A stretch of 64,000 bases of DNA from Sterolibacterium sp. (GCA_028713555.1 JAQTOA010000001.1:124001-188000); one strand, 5' to 3'; numbered from the stretch's first letter, positions 37,058 through 47,571 are shown. Notes: generated from the letters alone by a model not told the origin. Program-made: numbers and translations.

Positions 37058-38485
37058 GAAACTCATGGGCATCCGATTCCATGCGCATGCCCAACCGCCG
37101 CAAAGCATTGCCACCGTATTCCGTCCGTTGTGGCGGTTTACGGACATACACCTACCGTGCCGGCCGGTATTGCCGAGGATAGGGGAAATTGCTTCGCCGT
37201 TCCTACACCAGACGCATAGAGGAGAGATAATATGAGTGCCCGAAAGTTCTTCGGATGGCAAGTGGTTGCGGCGCTATTTGTGGCCGTCTTCGTCAATGTG
37301 GGGTTTTCGAGTTATGGCTCCGGGCTTATCAATGCCCTGATGGCCAAGGAACTGAATTTTGATCGCAGTATCCTCGGGCTCGGGCAAACCATGTTTGTTC
37401 TTACCATGGGCTTTGCGGCACCCGGAGTGGCGTGGGGGATCAAAAGCGTTGGTGCGCGCATTACCGTATGTTTCGGTTCGTTATTGGTAGCGTTTGGGGC
37501 CCTATTTCTGGCCCATGTGGCGACCGAAGCCTGGCATTTCATATTGGCCTTCGGGGTGGTGATGGGTTTGGGTAGCGGATTCGGCTCTGTCACGCCCGCG
37601 CAGGCTTGCATCACTTTGTGGTTTGAAAAGAATAGGGGGCTCGCTATATCGATAGCCCTGGCGGCGTCGGGGGTCGGCGGATTTGTCGCGGCGCCTTTGC
37701 TCAACAAGGTCATTACCGCTGCCGGAGGCAATTGGCGTATAGGTTGGGATTTCGTCGCGGCCTTGGCCGTGCTGGCCGGGCTGGTGTCGCTCCTGTTCAT
37801 CAAGAACCGACCGGCCGATTATGGGCAGCTTCCGGACGGACGGACTACTGACACCGGTCCAGTTTCAGGCGCCGGGGCAGACGAGAAGTCCGTCTCGATC
37901 CATCGATCCGCTGACGACTGGTTACTCAGGGATGCCCTAAGGACCCGGGCCTTTTGGGTGCTGGTGCTGGCCGCACTCAGTTTCGTGCTGAGCATTTCGG
38001 TATTTGTTCCCCACGCGGTTCCCCACCTGCAGGATCTCGGCCATTCGACGGCGGTTGCCACCTTGGCGCTCGGCACAATTGCCCTGAGCAATACCGTCGG
38101 CAAGCTGGTGGCCGGCTTTCTGTGCGATCGCTTCGAGCCCCGCTACGTCTGGTTTGTGGCGATGCTGGCGATTGCGGTGGGGGTCTTTCTGGTGATCGGC
38201 GCGAAGAGCAGTGCGGAAATTTATATATTCGCCATTTGTCTCGGCGCAGGATACGGCGCATCTTTGGTCTGCTGGCCGTCCATGATTGCGAATTACTTCG
38301 GCGCCGGCGCCTTTGCAACGATACTGGGGGCACAGACGCCGATTGTTTTTACCATCTCTGGCTTGATGCCCTACGTCGTTGGCTTGGCATATGATATCCA
38401 GGGCAGTTACAACATTGCGTTCACTGCCATTGCGGCGCTCTCGCTGGGGTGTGGAATCCTCGTGCTGCTAAGCAAACCTCCCCGG
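37058..38485 (+). repeat. Tandem duplication, copy B
   Basis: Second copy of 35524-36958, offset by about 1.53 kb. Similarity is uneven. Long runs are identical, for example the shared block around GATCGCTTCGAGCCCCGC and about 95 bases after it. Other parts, such as the N-terminal helices and central loop, have many changes. Confidence 0.8.
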
Positions 38486-38530
38486 TACTCAAATGCAACT
38501 GGCAAGCTTGTGGACGGGGTCGGTATTTAG
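37232..38530 (+). CDS. MFS transporter, copy B of tandem pair
   Basis: 432 residues, a paralogue of the preceding gene with the same helices and loop (FIKNRPADYGQLPDGRTT). The start MSARKFFGWQVV follows GAGGAGAGATA. It is slightly longer at the C-terminus (KLVDGVGI). Changes cluster in membrane segments, so the two carriers may differ in substrate or affinity. Each copy has its own upstream segment and ribosome binding site, so both are probably expressed. Confidence 0.85.
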   Translation: MSARKFFGWQVVAALFVAVFVNVGFSSYGSGLINALMAKELNFDRSILGLGQTMFVLTMGFAAPGVAWGIKSVGARITVCFGSLLVAFGALFLAHVATEAWHFILAFGVVMGLGSGFGSVTPAQACITLWFEKNRGLAISIALAASGVGGFVAAPLLNKVITAAGGNWRIGWDFVAALAVLAGLVSLLFIKNRPADYGQLPDGRTTDTGPVSGAGADEKSVSIHRSADDWLLRDALRTRAFWVLVLAALSFVLSISVFVPHAVPHLQDLGHSTAVATLALGTIALSNTVGKLVAGFLCDRFEPRYVWFVAMLAIAVGVFLVIGAKSSAEIYIFAICLGAGYGASLVCWPSMIANYFGAGAFATILGAQTPIVFTISGLMPYVVGLAYDIQGSYNIAFTAIAALSLGCGILVLLSKPPRYSNATGKLVDGVGI

Positions 38531-38637
38531 CAATTTCCCGGCGCCATCTTTAAGAATCATGGGATCCGGATAGCAATAATTCTGTCATGTGCGCCTGCTA
38601 AAATTGCCTTGCAGGTTTGGCAGGCAAGGAGTTTCAA

Positions 38638-39336
38638 ATGAATGAGCATATCGTCAAACAGTTCGATGTTGACCTGAAAAGCATCCGCAGCCGGGTATTG
38701 CAGATGGGTGGCCAGGTCGAGCAACAGATCGCCAAGGCCTTGGAGGGCCTCACCGCAGGCGATATGGCCTTGATCGAGCAAACCATTCAAAACGACGATA
38801 GTGTCAATCGACTTGAGGTGGAACTCGACGAGGCGTGCACCAATATCATTGCGCGGCGTCAGCCCACCGCAGTCGACTTGCGCATGGTGATGATGGTGGT
38901 GAAGACCATCACTGACCTTGAACGCATCGGCGACGAGGCGAAGAAGATTGCCAAAAAAGCACGGTCGATCCACGCCGCCGATACGCACTTCGTGCCATGT
39001 GTGGAGCTGCGGCATGTCGCCGGCCTGGCGATCGAAATGTTGCGCAAGGCGCTCGACGCCTTCGCGCGTCTCGACCTGACCGCGGCTGCCCAAGTGGTGC
39101 GTCAGGACCAGGAAGTCGATGCCGAGTTCAAGGGCATCATGCGCCAGCTCATCACCTTCATGATGGAAGATCCGCGCACCATCTCGCGTTCGTTGGAACT
39201 CCTGTTCATCGCCAAGTCAATCGAGCGCATCGGTGATCATGCCAAGAACATTTCAGAATATGTCGTTTATATGGTCAAAGGCCGCGACGTGCGTCACATC
39301 GGTCTGGCAGCGATCGAGAAGGAAGTGGCGGGCTAG
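38638..39336 (+). CDS. phoU: Phosphate transport system regulator PhoU
   Basis: 232 residues from ATG 38638 (MNEHIVKQFD), with AAGGAGTTTCAA before it; the track adds seven unsupported codons. It is all-helical with two PhoU repeats that carry the metal-binding pattern TITDLERIGDEAKKIAK and its mirror AKSIERIGDHAKNISEYV. It links the Pst transporter to PhoR and represses the Pho regulon. pst and phoBR are not in the window. Confidence 0.95.
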   Translation: MNEHIVKQFDVDLKSIRSRVLQMGGQVEQQIAKALEGLTAGDMALIEQTIQNDDSVNRLEVELDEACTNIIARRQPTAVDLRMVMMVVKTITDLERIGDEAKKIAKKARSIHAADTHFVPCVELRHVAGLAIEMLRKALDAFARLDLTAAAQVVRQDQEVDAEFKGIMRQLITFMMEDPRTISRSLELLFIAKSIERIGDHAKNISEYVVYMVKGRDVRHIGLAAIEKEVAG

Positions 39337-39337
39337 G

Positions 39338-39610
39338 CTATTTCGGCTGCGGCACAAAACCGGAGATGCTGTCAGAGCCCTCGCCGAAGAAATGTTTCTG
39401 CATTTGCTCCGAAAGATAGGCGCGAGCCTTGGCATCCGCCAAGCTCAGGCGGTTCTCATTGATCAGCATGGTTTGCACCTTGACCCACTGCTGCCAGGCT
39501 TCTTTTGAGACATTTTCATACAGACGCTTGCCGAGTTCGCCCGGCACCGGGGGAAAGTCGAGACCCTCAGCTTCACAACCCAGTTTGATGCAATTCACCA
39601 TGCGCGACAT
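39338..39610 (-). CDS. yggX: Probable Fe(2+)-trafficking protein YggX
   Basis: 90 residues from ATG 39610 ([11 protein letters not shown]), preceded by AAAGGAACCCCC. The track start 5 codons upstream is less likely. The family signature is [21 protein letters not shown] with the reactive Cys, plus W(Q)[12 protein letters not shown]. It protects Fe-S proteins against oxidative damage. It converges with phoU, with one base between the stops, and is divergent from the CDF gene. Confidence 0.94.
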   Translation of the reverse strand: MSRMVNCIKLGCEAEGLDFPPVPGELGKRLYENVSKEAWQQWVKVQTMLINENRLSLADAKARAYLSEQMQKHFFGEGSDSISGFVPQPK

Positions 39611-39782
39611 GGGGGTTCCTTTCATGCGATCGATGGTTTAATTGTAGCGCGAATCGGCAATGTCCATCTTAGCGAGACTTGGGCTTTTTGACGCGGTGGG
39701 TGTTGATGATGATAATGGCGCCGCCGCCAAGCCAGAGGGTGTAAGCTTGTTCTGTCCATCCAAATTATGGAAAGGGGGTTCC

Positions 39783-40769
39783 ATGGATGCCGCAGCCATG
39801 CTGCCGCCATCGCTGACACGCTATGCCTGGCTATCCATTGCCACGGCCATCGCGACCATCCTGCTGAAGGGTGTGGCATGGTGGATGACCGGGTCGGTTG
39901 GGCTGTTGTCGGATGCCATTGAATCATTCGTAAATCTCGCAGGGGCGCTGATGGCTCTCTGGATGCTGACGCTGGCGGAACTTCCTGCGGACGACGATCA
40001 TGCCCACGGACACGGCAAGGCCGAGTATTTTTCCAGCGCTTTCGAGGGCTTCCTGATCCTGTTGGCGGCTTTCAGCATTGGCTATACCTCCATCGTACGC
40101 CTGATCAATCCTCAGCCGCTCGAAGCCATTGGGTTTGGATTGGCGGTATCCGCGCTGGCTTCCGTCATCAATTTGGTCACGGCCCGCATTCTGATGACGG
40201 TGGGCCGCAAACACACTTCGATCACGCTGGAGGCCGACGCGCATCACCTGATGACCGATGTCTGGACCTCGGTGGGGGTCATTGGCGGCGTAGGTATGGT
40301 CTGGCTTACAGATTGGCTTTGGCTGGATCCGACGATAGCCCTGCTGGTTGCGGTGAATATCGTCTGGACCGGCTGGCAACTTATGCGGCGTTCGGCCGAC
40401 GGCCTCATGGATACCTCGTTGCCAACAGAAAAGTTGGCATTAATAGAGACACTGTTGGCGGGGTATCGCGAGCAGGGGCTGGATTTCCATGCTCTGCGCA
40501 CTCGTCAGGCAGGAAACCGCGCCTTCGTAATTCTGCATGTTCTGGTGCCGGGAGGTTGGACAGTGCAGCAGGGGCACGACTGGGCGGAACGTATCGAAGC
40601 GGATATCCGCAAGGCGATATCCCATGCGCATGTGACGACCCACCTGGAGCCCATAGAAGACCCGGTTTCCATGGTTGACCAGGAACTTGATCGTTCCACC
40701 ATTGACAACCACTGCATGCAACAGGAGCTGGAAATAACCGTTCTTAAGGCGGTAAAGCGTGAATGTTAG
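39783..40769 (+). CDS. Cation diffusion facilitator (CDF) family metal exporter
   Basis: 328 residues from ATG 39783, after GAAAGGGGGTTCC; the track start at 39660 is unsupported. It has six membrane helices. The metal sites are visible in [20 protein letters not shown] and [13 protein letters not shown], the HxxxD motif of TM5. A C-terminal cytoplasmic domain (about 215-300) has His residues. It exports Zn, Fe, Mn or Cd by proton antiport. The specificity is not decidable here. The last 25 residues extend past the usual domain. Confidence 0.9.
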   Translation: MDAAAMLPPSLTRYAWLSIATAIATILLKGVAWWMTGSVGLLSDAIESFVNLAGALMALWMLTLAELPADDDHAHGHGKAEYFSSAFEGFLILLAAFSIGYTSIVRLINPQPLEAIGFGLAVSALASVINLVTARILMTVGRKHTSITLEADAHHLMTDVWTSVGVIGGVGMVWLTDWLWLDPTIALLVAVNIVWTGWQLMRRSADGLMDTSLPTEKLALIETLLAGYREQGLDFHALRTRQAGNRAFVILHVLVPGGWTVQQGHDWAERIEADIRKAISHAHVTTHLEPIEDPVSMVDQELDRSTIDNHCMQQELEITVLKAVKREC

Positions 40770-40837
40770 AATGACGCTAAATCTTATTCGTGCATCCCGG
40801 ATTCGGCTGGGCTGAACAACTGATGGAGCAATAAGCA

Positions 40838-41362
40838 ATGTTGCGATTTATCAAGTCCATGGAATCCCTGATTTTCGCCAGCCGTTGGCTGCAAGCGCCC
40901 CTGTATCTTGGCTTGATTGTCGCCCAGGGTGTTTATGTCTATCAGTTCATGTTGGAACTGGTGCACCTGGTGACCAAGATCGGCAGCCTGAACGAGACCG
41001 ACATCATGCTCATCGTGCTCGGCCTGATCGATGTCGTGATGATCGCGAATTTGTTGATCATGGTCATCGTCGGGGGTTATGAGACCTTCGTTTCCCGTCT
41101 CGACCTGGAAACTCATCCCGACCAGCCGGAATGGCTTTCGCACGTCAATGCCAGCGTGCTCAAGGTCAAGCTGGCGATGGCGCTGATCGGCATTTCGTCG
41201 ATCGACTTGCTGAGAACCTTCATCAACGCCGCGCAACTGGAAGATCGCGTCATCCAATGGCGCGTCGTCATCCACGTGACATTCCTGGTTTCGGCGCTGG
41301 CTCTGGCATATACCGATAAGGTAATGAGCGGTACGTTGGCCATAAGTCCAAAACATAAATAG
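40838..41362 (+). CDS. YqhA / UPF0114 family membrane protein
   Basis: 174 residues with four membrane helices. The signature [19 protein letters not shown] and [22 protein letters not shown] are diagnostic of the TIGR00645/UPF0114 family, whose function is unknown. It sits one base before the P-type ATPase start and is probably co-transcribed with it. Confidence 0.92.
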   Translation: MLRFIKSMESLIFASRWLQAPLYLGLIVAQGVYVYQFMLELVHLVTKIGSLNETDIMLIVLGLIDVVMIANLLIMVIVGGYETFVSRLDLETHPDQPEWLSHVNASVLKVKLAMALIGISSIDLLRTFINAAQLEDRVIQWRVVIHVTFLVSALALAYTDKVMSGTLAISPKHK

Positions 41363-41363
41363 C

Positions 41364-44036
41364 ATGCCCGAATGGCACGCGATGGAGTCGGCCCAGGTAA
41401 CGGGGCAGGTCAACGTCGATCCTCTTCAAGGGCTCGATGAAGCCGAAGCTGCGGCAAGACTCAAGAAACATGGTCCCAACCAACCGAGCTTTCAGCCGGG
41501 ACCTGGCTTGTTTGCCCGTTTCCTCTCGCAACTGACTCAACCGTTGATTCTGGTGCTGATCGCCGCCGGCGCCGTCACCCTGTTTCTGCGCGAATGGGTC
41601 GATGCCAGCGTGATCTTCGGCGTGGTGCTGGTCAATGCGCTGGTCGGATTCATCCAGGAGGGCAAGGCGGAGGCGGCCCTGGCGGCGCTGGCGCGAGCCG
41701 TCGCGTCGGAGGCCACGGTACTGCGCTCAGGCACGCGCCGCAAGCTTGACGCCGTTGAACTGGTGCCCGGCGACGTGGTGGTGTTGTCGGCCGGGGACAA
41801 GGTGCCCGCCGACTTGCGCTTGTTTGCCGGCAAGGAATTGCGCACCGCCGAAGCGGCGCTGACCGGCGAATCGCTGCCGGTGGACAAGCATCCCAAGCCA
41901 CTGGCCGTCGATACCTCGCTGGCCGATCGGCGCAACATGGCCTATACCGGCACGCTGGTGGTCGGTGGGCAAGGCACCGGGATTGTGGTCGCCACCGGCG
42001 ATGCCACCGAGGCCGGACGGATCTCCGGCCTGATTGCCCAAGCGCCGGATCTGACGACTCCGCTGACGCGCAAGCTGGGTGAATTTACCCAGTATCTGCT
42101 GGCGGCGATCCTGGTTCTGGCCGCGCTGACCTTCGCCGTTGGCGTGTGGCGCGGCGAATCGGCTTTCGACATGTTCATGGCGGCGGTGGCGCTGGCCGTC
42201 GGCGCGATTCCCGAGGGACTGCCGGCAGCCATGACCGTTACGCTGGCCATCGGGGTGGCACGCATGGCCAAGCGCCGGGCCATCATTCGCAAACTGCCGG
42301 CGGTTGAGACCTTGGGCGGCACTACCGTCATCTGTTCCGACAAGACCGGGACGCTGACCGAGAATGCGATGACCGTCCGCGAGATATGGACGGGTGGGGA
42401 GGCGTTTACCGCCACCGGAAATGGTTACGGTCCGGCAGGCCGGATCGAATTGGCTGGTCGGCCGGCAGCGGTGGCCGGCGCTTTACGCGAGACCCTGCTG
42501 GCTGGCTTGCTGTGCAATGACGCTCGCTTGGTGCACCAAGGCGAGCAGTGGACGGTTGCCGGCGATCCGACTGAAGGGGCGCTTCTGGCGGCGGCACGCA
42601 AGGGCGAGTTGGATGGGGCCACGCTGAATGCGATTTTCCCTCGCCTCGACGAACTCCCCTTCGACTCTGCCCGTCAATTTATGGCGACGTTGCACGAGAT
42701 CGAAGGGGTGCGAGCCATCTACGTCAAAGGCGCCGTCGAGAAACTGCTACCCACCTGTGTGGCCACGCTGGATCGCCAGGGCCACGAGGGGGCGCTTGAT
42801 CAGGATGCCGTCCATGCGGCGGTGCTGCGCATGGCGGAAGGCGGCCTGCGCGTGCTGGCCGTGGCGCGTGCGGAGCTTACCCGGGAGCAATCGCTTGAAC
42901 ACGCCCGGATCGACAACGGTCTGATATTTCTTGGGCTGGTGGGCATGATCGACCCGCCGCGACCGCGCGCCATTGCCGCGGTGCGCACCTGTCACGCGGC
43001 GGGCATCCGGGTGAAGATGATTACCGGCGATCACCCCGGCACCGCCATCGCCATCGCCCGTCAACTCGGTATCGTCAAGGATGGCGGAAGTGCGCTGACC
43101 GGCCGGGATCTGGCTCGGCTCAATGACGAAGACTTGCGCAAGACTGCGGCCGAGGTGGATGTATTTGCTCGCGTCGAACCCGAGCAGAAGCTACGCTTGG
43201 TGAAAGCCTTGCAGGCCAACGGCGAAGTGGTGGCGATGACCGGCGACGGCGTCAATGATGCGCCGGCGCTCAAGCAGGCGGATATCGGTATCGCCATGGG
43301 CCTGGGCGGCACCGAGGTGGCCAAGGAGGCGGCGGCGATGGTGCTGACCGACGACAACTTCGCCACCATCGAGGCGGCAGTCGAGGAAGGGCGCGGCATC
43401 TACGACAACCTCGTCAAGTTTATCGTGTGGACCATCCCGACCAACGGCGGCGAGGGCCTGGTGATCCTCGCCGCCGTCTTTGCCGGGGTGACCCTGCCGA
43501 TCACGCCGCTGCAGATCCTCTGGATCAATATGACCACGGCCGTTCTGCTCGGCACCATGCTGGCCTTCGAACCGGCAGAAGACGGCATCATGCAGCGCGC
43601 GCCGCGGGCGCCGGCTGCGCCGATTCTCGACTGGGCGTTGATCCAGCGCTGTCTGCTGGTTAGCGTCCTGTTGCTGGCCGGTTCTTTCGGTTTGTTTGAA
43701 CTGTCGATCTATCGGGGACAGACGCTGGCTGAGGCGCGAACCATCGCCGCCAATGTCTTCGTCATGGTTGAAACGGTTTACCTTTTCAACTGCCGGTCGC
43801 TGACCCGTCCATTCTGGGCTATGGCCCCGTTTTCCAATCCGTGGGTATGGGTCGGCAGCGCAGCGATGCTGGCGCTGCAGATAATGTTTACCTATGTGCC
43901 GGTCTTCAATCGGGTTTTCCAGACCGCGCCGATCGGTGTTGCCGAGTGGCTGTCGATCGTCGCGATTGCTGCTCTGTGCGCAGTCATCGTCGAGGCGGAA
44001 AAGCGCTGGCGCTTGAAAGTGGCTGCGGTTACATAA
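41364..44036 (+). CDS. P2-type cation-transporting ATPase
   Basis: 890 residues. Order: N-terminal cation-ATPase domain, TM1-2, actuator domain with LTGESLPVDK, TM3-4 with AIPEGLPAAMTVTLAIG (cation site), phosphorylation domain with the catalytic Asp in CSDKTGTLT, nucleotide-binding domain with KGAVEKLLP, the hinge TGDGVNDAPALKQADIG, and six C-terminal helices. It is similar to SERCA/PMR1-type Ca and Mn pumps and to bacterial Na or Mg relatives. The TM4 PEGLP motif fits a divalent-cation pump, with Ca the most likely substrate. The gene follows the YqhA-family gene by one base. Confidence 0.9.
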   Translation: MPEWHAMESAQVTGQVNVDPLQGLDEAEAAARLKKHGPNQPSFQPGPGLFARFLSQLTQPLILVLIAAGAVTLFLREWVDASVIFGVVLVNALVGFIQEGKAEAALAALARAVASEATVLRSGTRRKLDAVELVPGDVVVLSAGDKVPADLRLFAGKELRTAEAALTGESLPVDKHPKPLAVDTSLADRRNMAYTGTLVVGGQGTGIVVATGDATEAGRISGLIAQAPDLTTPLTRKLGEFTQYLLAAILVLAALTFAVGVWRGESAFDMFMAAVALAVGAIPEGLPAAMTVTLAIGVARMAKRRAIIRKLPAVETLGGTTVICSDKTGTLTENAMTVREIWTGGEAFTATGNGYGPAGRIELAGRPAAVAGALRETLLAGLLCNDARLVHQGEQWTVAGDPTEGALLAAARKGELDGATLNAIFPRLDELPFDSARQFMATLHEIEGVRAIYVKGAVEKLLPTCVATLDRQGHEGALDQDAVHAAVLRMAEGGLRVLAVARAELTREQSLEHARIDNGLIFLGLVGMIDPPRPRAIAAVRTCHAAGIRVKMITGDHPGTAIAIARQLGIVKDGGSALTGRDLARLNDEDLRKTAAEVDVFARVEPEQKLRLVKALQANGEVVAMTGDGVNDAPALKQADIGIAMGLGGTEVAKEAAAMVLTDDNFATIEAAVEEGRGIYDNLVKFIVWTIPTNGGEGLVILAAVFAGVTLPITPLQILWINMTTAVLLGTMLAFEPAEDGIMQRAPRAPAAPILDWALIQRCLLVSVLLLAGSFGLFELSIYRGQTLAEARTIAANVFVMVETVYLFNCRSLTRPFWAMAPFSNPWVWVGSAAMLALQIMFTYVPVFNRVFQTAPIGVAEWLSIVAIAALCAVIVEAEKRWRLKVAAVT

Positions 44037-44280
44037 TGAGAAGATTGAAGCGGTATTCAGACGAATTATCGTAATCGGTGGCGCGCATTAAGTAATTTGC
44101 TCTGCGCGACAACAACACATGCCACCATATCTTATGGGACAACTGGGTTAAACGACAACATAACCTCGAAGTGACGGCCCCGGATCATTCCACATCAGAA
44201 ATGACCAGAGTAATATTGCGAGACTTTGTTGCTCCCTGACATTCACTAGACCAACGACATCTCCTGAGGAGAATAGCGGC

Positions 44281-46866
44281 ATGCCTATGGACGTCTTCGC
44301 GCATCGTTCTCTCAAAACCAGAATCACTCTCACCACGCTGGTTATTTTTTTGTTAAGTATCTGGTCGCTGGCGTTCTACACTATCCGGACACTACGTGAC
44401 GATATACAGATCCTATTGGGGAATCAGCAGTCTTCGACTGTTTTTTTATTGGCCAACGAGGTCAATCACGAGTTGAAAGATCTGTTGAGCATATTGGAAA
44501 TGACTGCCGGAACTATTACACCGACCATGATGGAACATCCGTCGGCATTGCAGTCAATATTGGAACAACGCTCGACGGCTCTTTATTTGTTCAACTCTGC
44601 CTTTACGGTCTTTCGGCTTGATGGCACGGCGATTGCGGATGTTCCAGTCTCTGGAGGGCAGATCGGCTTCCATTACACCGATAGTGATGAAGTCGACGAT
44701 GTGCTCAAGGGGGCTAAATCGAAGTTTGGCAAGCCACACTTCTCCAAACTTAAGGGAAATCCGGAATTTGGTATAACTGTGCCTATTCGTAATGCTCAGG
44801 GCAACGTGATCGGCGCATTGAAAGGAGAGATTGATCTGAGCAAGCCGTCTTTTCTTGACAGGATTTCAGCGGGCAGCTATGGCAAGAGCGGCGGCAGTCT
44901 TATCCTAGATATAAGGGATGGTCTCATCCTCTCTGCCACTGACAAGAAACGCGCCATGCAGCCGCTGCCCGCGCCGGGAATCAATGAAATGACGGACAAA
45001 CGCAGGCAGGGATTTCTTGATACAGCTGTCTCTATAAATTCGCAGGGTACAGAAGTACTGTCATCGGCCAGTCGTATTCCAGCAACAGAGTGGATGGTGG
45101 TCGTTGCACTGCCCACTGAGGAGGCGTTTGCCCCGATTCACGGCATTCAGCAGCGCATGCTGCTTGCCGCAATTATCCTTACCCTGCTGGCGGGTGGACT
45201 GATCTGGTGGCTGTTAAAGCGCCAGTTATCGCCAATGCTTACGACCGCCGCAACACTGGCCAGCATGTCGGATACGGACAAGCCGCTGCAACCACTGCCC
45301 ATCACTCGCCAAGACGAAATCGGCACACTAGTCGGCGGTTTCAATCGTCTGCTAGATATCTTGGTACAGCGTGAAGAGGCATTGAAGAAAAACAAGGAGC
45401 GTTTCCAGTTGATCATGGAAACGATAGACGAGGTTTTCTGGATGGCGGATGTTCCGATTGAAAGCATGTTGTACATTAGCCCCGGCTATGAACGTGTTTG
45501 GGGCCGCACATGCCACAGCTTGTATGAATATCCGCGTTCCTTCATCGAAGCCATTCACCCGGAAGATAGGGAGAGAGTGGTTTCCGACCTTGCGGTCGAG
45601 GGAACCGGGCAGTCATTTCACCATGAATACCGGATTATCCGTCCGGATGGGACGATCAGGTGGATTTTGGATCGCGGCTTCCCCGTTCTCAATCAAATGG
45701 GTACGGTAACGCAATACGTTGGCGTCGCTCAGGACATTACCGAGCGCAAACTGGCGGAAGCAGAGCGTAACATTGCTTCCGTCGCCTTTGAGTCGCAGGA
45801 CGGCATGGTCATTGCAGATGCCGATCGCGTGATCCTGCGGGTCAACGAGTCCTTCACCGCCATCACCGGCTACTCTGCCGAGGAGGCGGTTGGTCGCAAG
45901 ACCAATCTGCTCAAGTCCGGCCGCCATGATGAAGAGTTCTACCAGTCCATGTGGGAGAAGTTGAATCGAGCTGGGTATTGGGGGGGGGAAATCTGGAATC
46001 GACGCAAGGACGGCGAAGTGTATCCGGAATGGCTGACCATCACGTCAGTCAAGTCCAACGATGGGAAGGTCACCAACTATGTCGCCAGCATGACCGACAT
46101 TGCCGAGCGCAAGCGGACAGAAAGCGAACTAATAACATTGCGCACAGAGATGCAGCAGATGATTGAATGGCAGGTCGCAAGTCAAACCGTGGCCGCCCTG
46201 TCGCACGAGGTCAACCAGCCGCTTGCGAGCATAGCCCTACTCTGCGAGGCAGCAAGCCGCATGTTGGCGACGGATGACATGGCTTTTGCGTCCGATGCAA
46301 ACCTACCCGAGCGGCTCAAACAAATCCTGAAAAGCTTGGTGGCTGAATCTGAACGTGCCGGTGCCAAGGTGCGTAATTTGCTTGAGTCATTGCACAGGCC
46401 GGACGCCGAGCGGGAGCCGATTGCAATCTCTTCACTATTGCGCGATGCAGTGCGCGTGTCGCGAACCAACGGGCTAACGGACTACCCGGTGACCATCGAT
46501 TGCGCGACCGATATGACTGTACTGGTCAATCGCTTGCAAATGGAGAAGGTGCTCCTGAACCTGATCGGCAACAGTGTAGAAGCGATGCGAAATGCGGATG
46601 TGCCCGAGGGGAAAATCCGGATCAAAGTCAGCATGAACGGCGAAGGCGTCGGGATAAGCGTTACAATCAGGGACGAAGGTCCCGGTATCAGCAGAGAGAT
46701 TGGCCAGCAGATATTCCATCCATTCTTCACCACCAAACCCAACGGTATGGGCATGGGCTTGGCAATTTCGCGTGCCCTGATCCAGGCGCAGGGGGGTAAG
46801 CTTTGGTACGAAGCCGATGAGGGACCCGGAGCCGTTTTCTGCTTCACCCTGCCGTTCTCTAGGTGA
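44281..46866 (+). CDS. Hybrid-free sensor histidine kinase with two PAS domains
   Basis: 861 residues; GAGGAGAATAGCGGC precedes the ATG. TM1 (about 17-36), a large periplasmic sensor domain (about 37-290, Cache-like in appearance), TM2 (292-313), HAMP (about 311-365), PAS-PAC 1 (about 373-490), PAS-PAC 2 (about 498-612). The HisKA box has His642 in AALSHEVNQPLAS. The ATPase domain has LNLIGNSVEAM, DEGPGIS and GMGMGLAIS. The DHp/ATPase part resembles FixL/DctB-type kinases. PAS ligands (haem, flavin) cannot be told. It is the partner of the FixJ-like regulator 4 bases downstream. Confidence 0.92.
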   Translation: MPMDVFAHRSLKTRITLTTLVIFLLSIWSLAFYTIRTLRDDIQILLGNQQSSTVFLLANEVNHELKDLLSILEMTAGTITPTMMEHPSALQSILEQRSTALYLFNSAFTVFRLDGTAIADVPVSGGQIGFHYTDSDEVDDVLKGAKSKFGKPHFSKLKGNPEFGITVPIRNAQGNVIGALKGEIDLSKPSFLDRISAGSYGKSGGSLILDIRDGLILSATDKKRAMQPLPAPGINEMTDKRRQGFLDTAVSINSQGTEVLSSASRIPATEWMVVVALPTEEAFAPIHGIQQRMLLAAIILTLLAGGLIWWLLKRQLSPMLTTAATLASMSDTDKPLQPLPITRQDEIGTLVGGFNRLLDILVQREEALKKNKERFQLIMETIDEVFWMADVPIESMLYISPGYERVWGRTCHSLYEYPRSFIEAIHPEDRERVVSDLAVEGTGQSFHHEYRIIRPDGTIRWILDRGFPVLNQMGTVTQYVGVAQDITERKLAEAERNIASVAFESQDGMVIADADRVILRVNESFTAITGYSAEEAVGRKTNLLKSGRHDEEFYQSMWEKLNRAGYWGGEIWNRRKDGEVYPEWLTITSVKSNDGKVTNYVASMTDIAERKRTESELITLRTEMQQMIEWQVASQTVAALSHEVNQPLASIALLCEAASRMLATDDMAFASDANLPERLKQILKSLVAESERAGAKVRNLLESLHRPDAEREPIAISSLLRDAVRVSRTNGLTDYPVTIDCATDMTVLVNRLQMEKVLLNLIGNSVEAMRNADVPEGKIRIKVSMNGEGVGISVTIRDEGPGISREIGQQIFHPFFTTKPNGMGMGLAISRALIQAQGGKLWYEADEGPGAVFCFTLPFSR

Positions 46867-46870
46867 CCTT

Positions 46871-47518
46871 GTGACTGTACCCACCGTATTCATCGTCGAT
46901 GACGATCCCGGAATGAGATCCAGCCTCTCCATTCTGATGGAGACGACCCGGCTGAAGGCTGATTGTTTCGCGAGTGCCGAGGAATTCTTGAGCGTTTGCG
47001 GCCCGCATCAGGAAGGATGTCTGTTGCTTGACGTTCGCATGCCTGGGATGAGCGGGCCTGATCTGCAGGAAGAATTGGCTCGTCGCAATGTAAGGCTGCC
47101 CATCATTTTTCTGACTGCATACGCCGATCTTCCGACGGGGGTGGAGGCCATGAAGCAGGGTGCCGTGGATTTTCTGACCAAACCGATAAACGGTGAGCTA
47201 CTGCTGCAGCGCGTGCAGGTCGCCTTCGAAATAGATCGCCTGCAAAGGGAGTCTGAAGTGGCACGGCACTTGTTCGAGTCGCGTTTGCTCAAACTCACCA
47301 ATCGCGAGCGGGAAGTTCTTACACTTGCCCTTACCGGTATGGGTAATAAGGAAATCTCGACCCATCTGAAAGTCAGCCTGCGCACGATCGAAGGCCACCG
47401 ATCGCGGATATACCTCAAGATCGGCGTCAGTTCGTTAATCGAACTGTCCCAGCAGGCTGTTGATGCTGGCGTCAATCTGGCCCAGGCCATATCATCGCTC
47501 TGCGACGCCACTACCTAA
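46871..47518 (+). CDS. FixJ/NarL-type response regulator
   Basis: 215 residues from GTG 46871 (VTVPTVFIVDDDPG), 4 bases after the kinase stop. The track start at 46817 overlaps the kinase. The receiver domain has the acidic DDD near residues 10-12, the phospho-acceptor Asp54 (LLLDVRMPG), Thr in FLTAYAD and Lys in FLTKPI. The C-terminal LuxR-type HTH has LTNREREVLTLALTGMGNKEIS and VSLRTIEGHRSRIYLKIG. Targets are unknown; the PilZ and HD-GYP genes downstream are natural candidates. Confidence 0.93.
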   Translation: MTVPTVFIVDDDPGMRSSLSILMETTRLKADCFASAEEFLSVCGPHQEGCLLLDVRMPGMSGPDLQEELARRNVRLPIIFLTAYADLPTGVEAMKQGAVDFLTKPINGELLLQRVQVAFEIDRLQRESEVARHLFESRLLKLTNREREVLTLALTGMGNKEISTHLKVSLRTIEGHRSRIYLKIGVSSLIELSQQAVDAGVNLAQAISSLCDATT

Positions 47519-47571
47519 GTCACCGACTTCGTACTCGCGAGGGCATCCATCGTTCACTCGTTCGGAATCTG

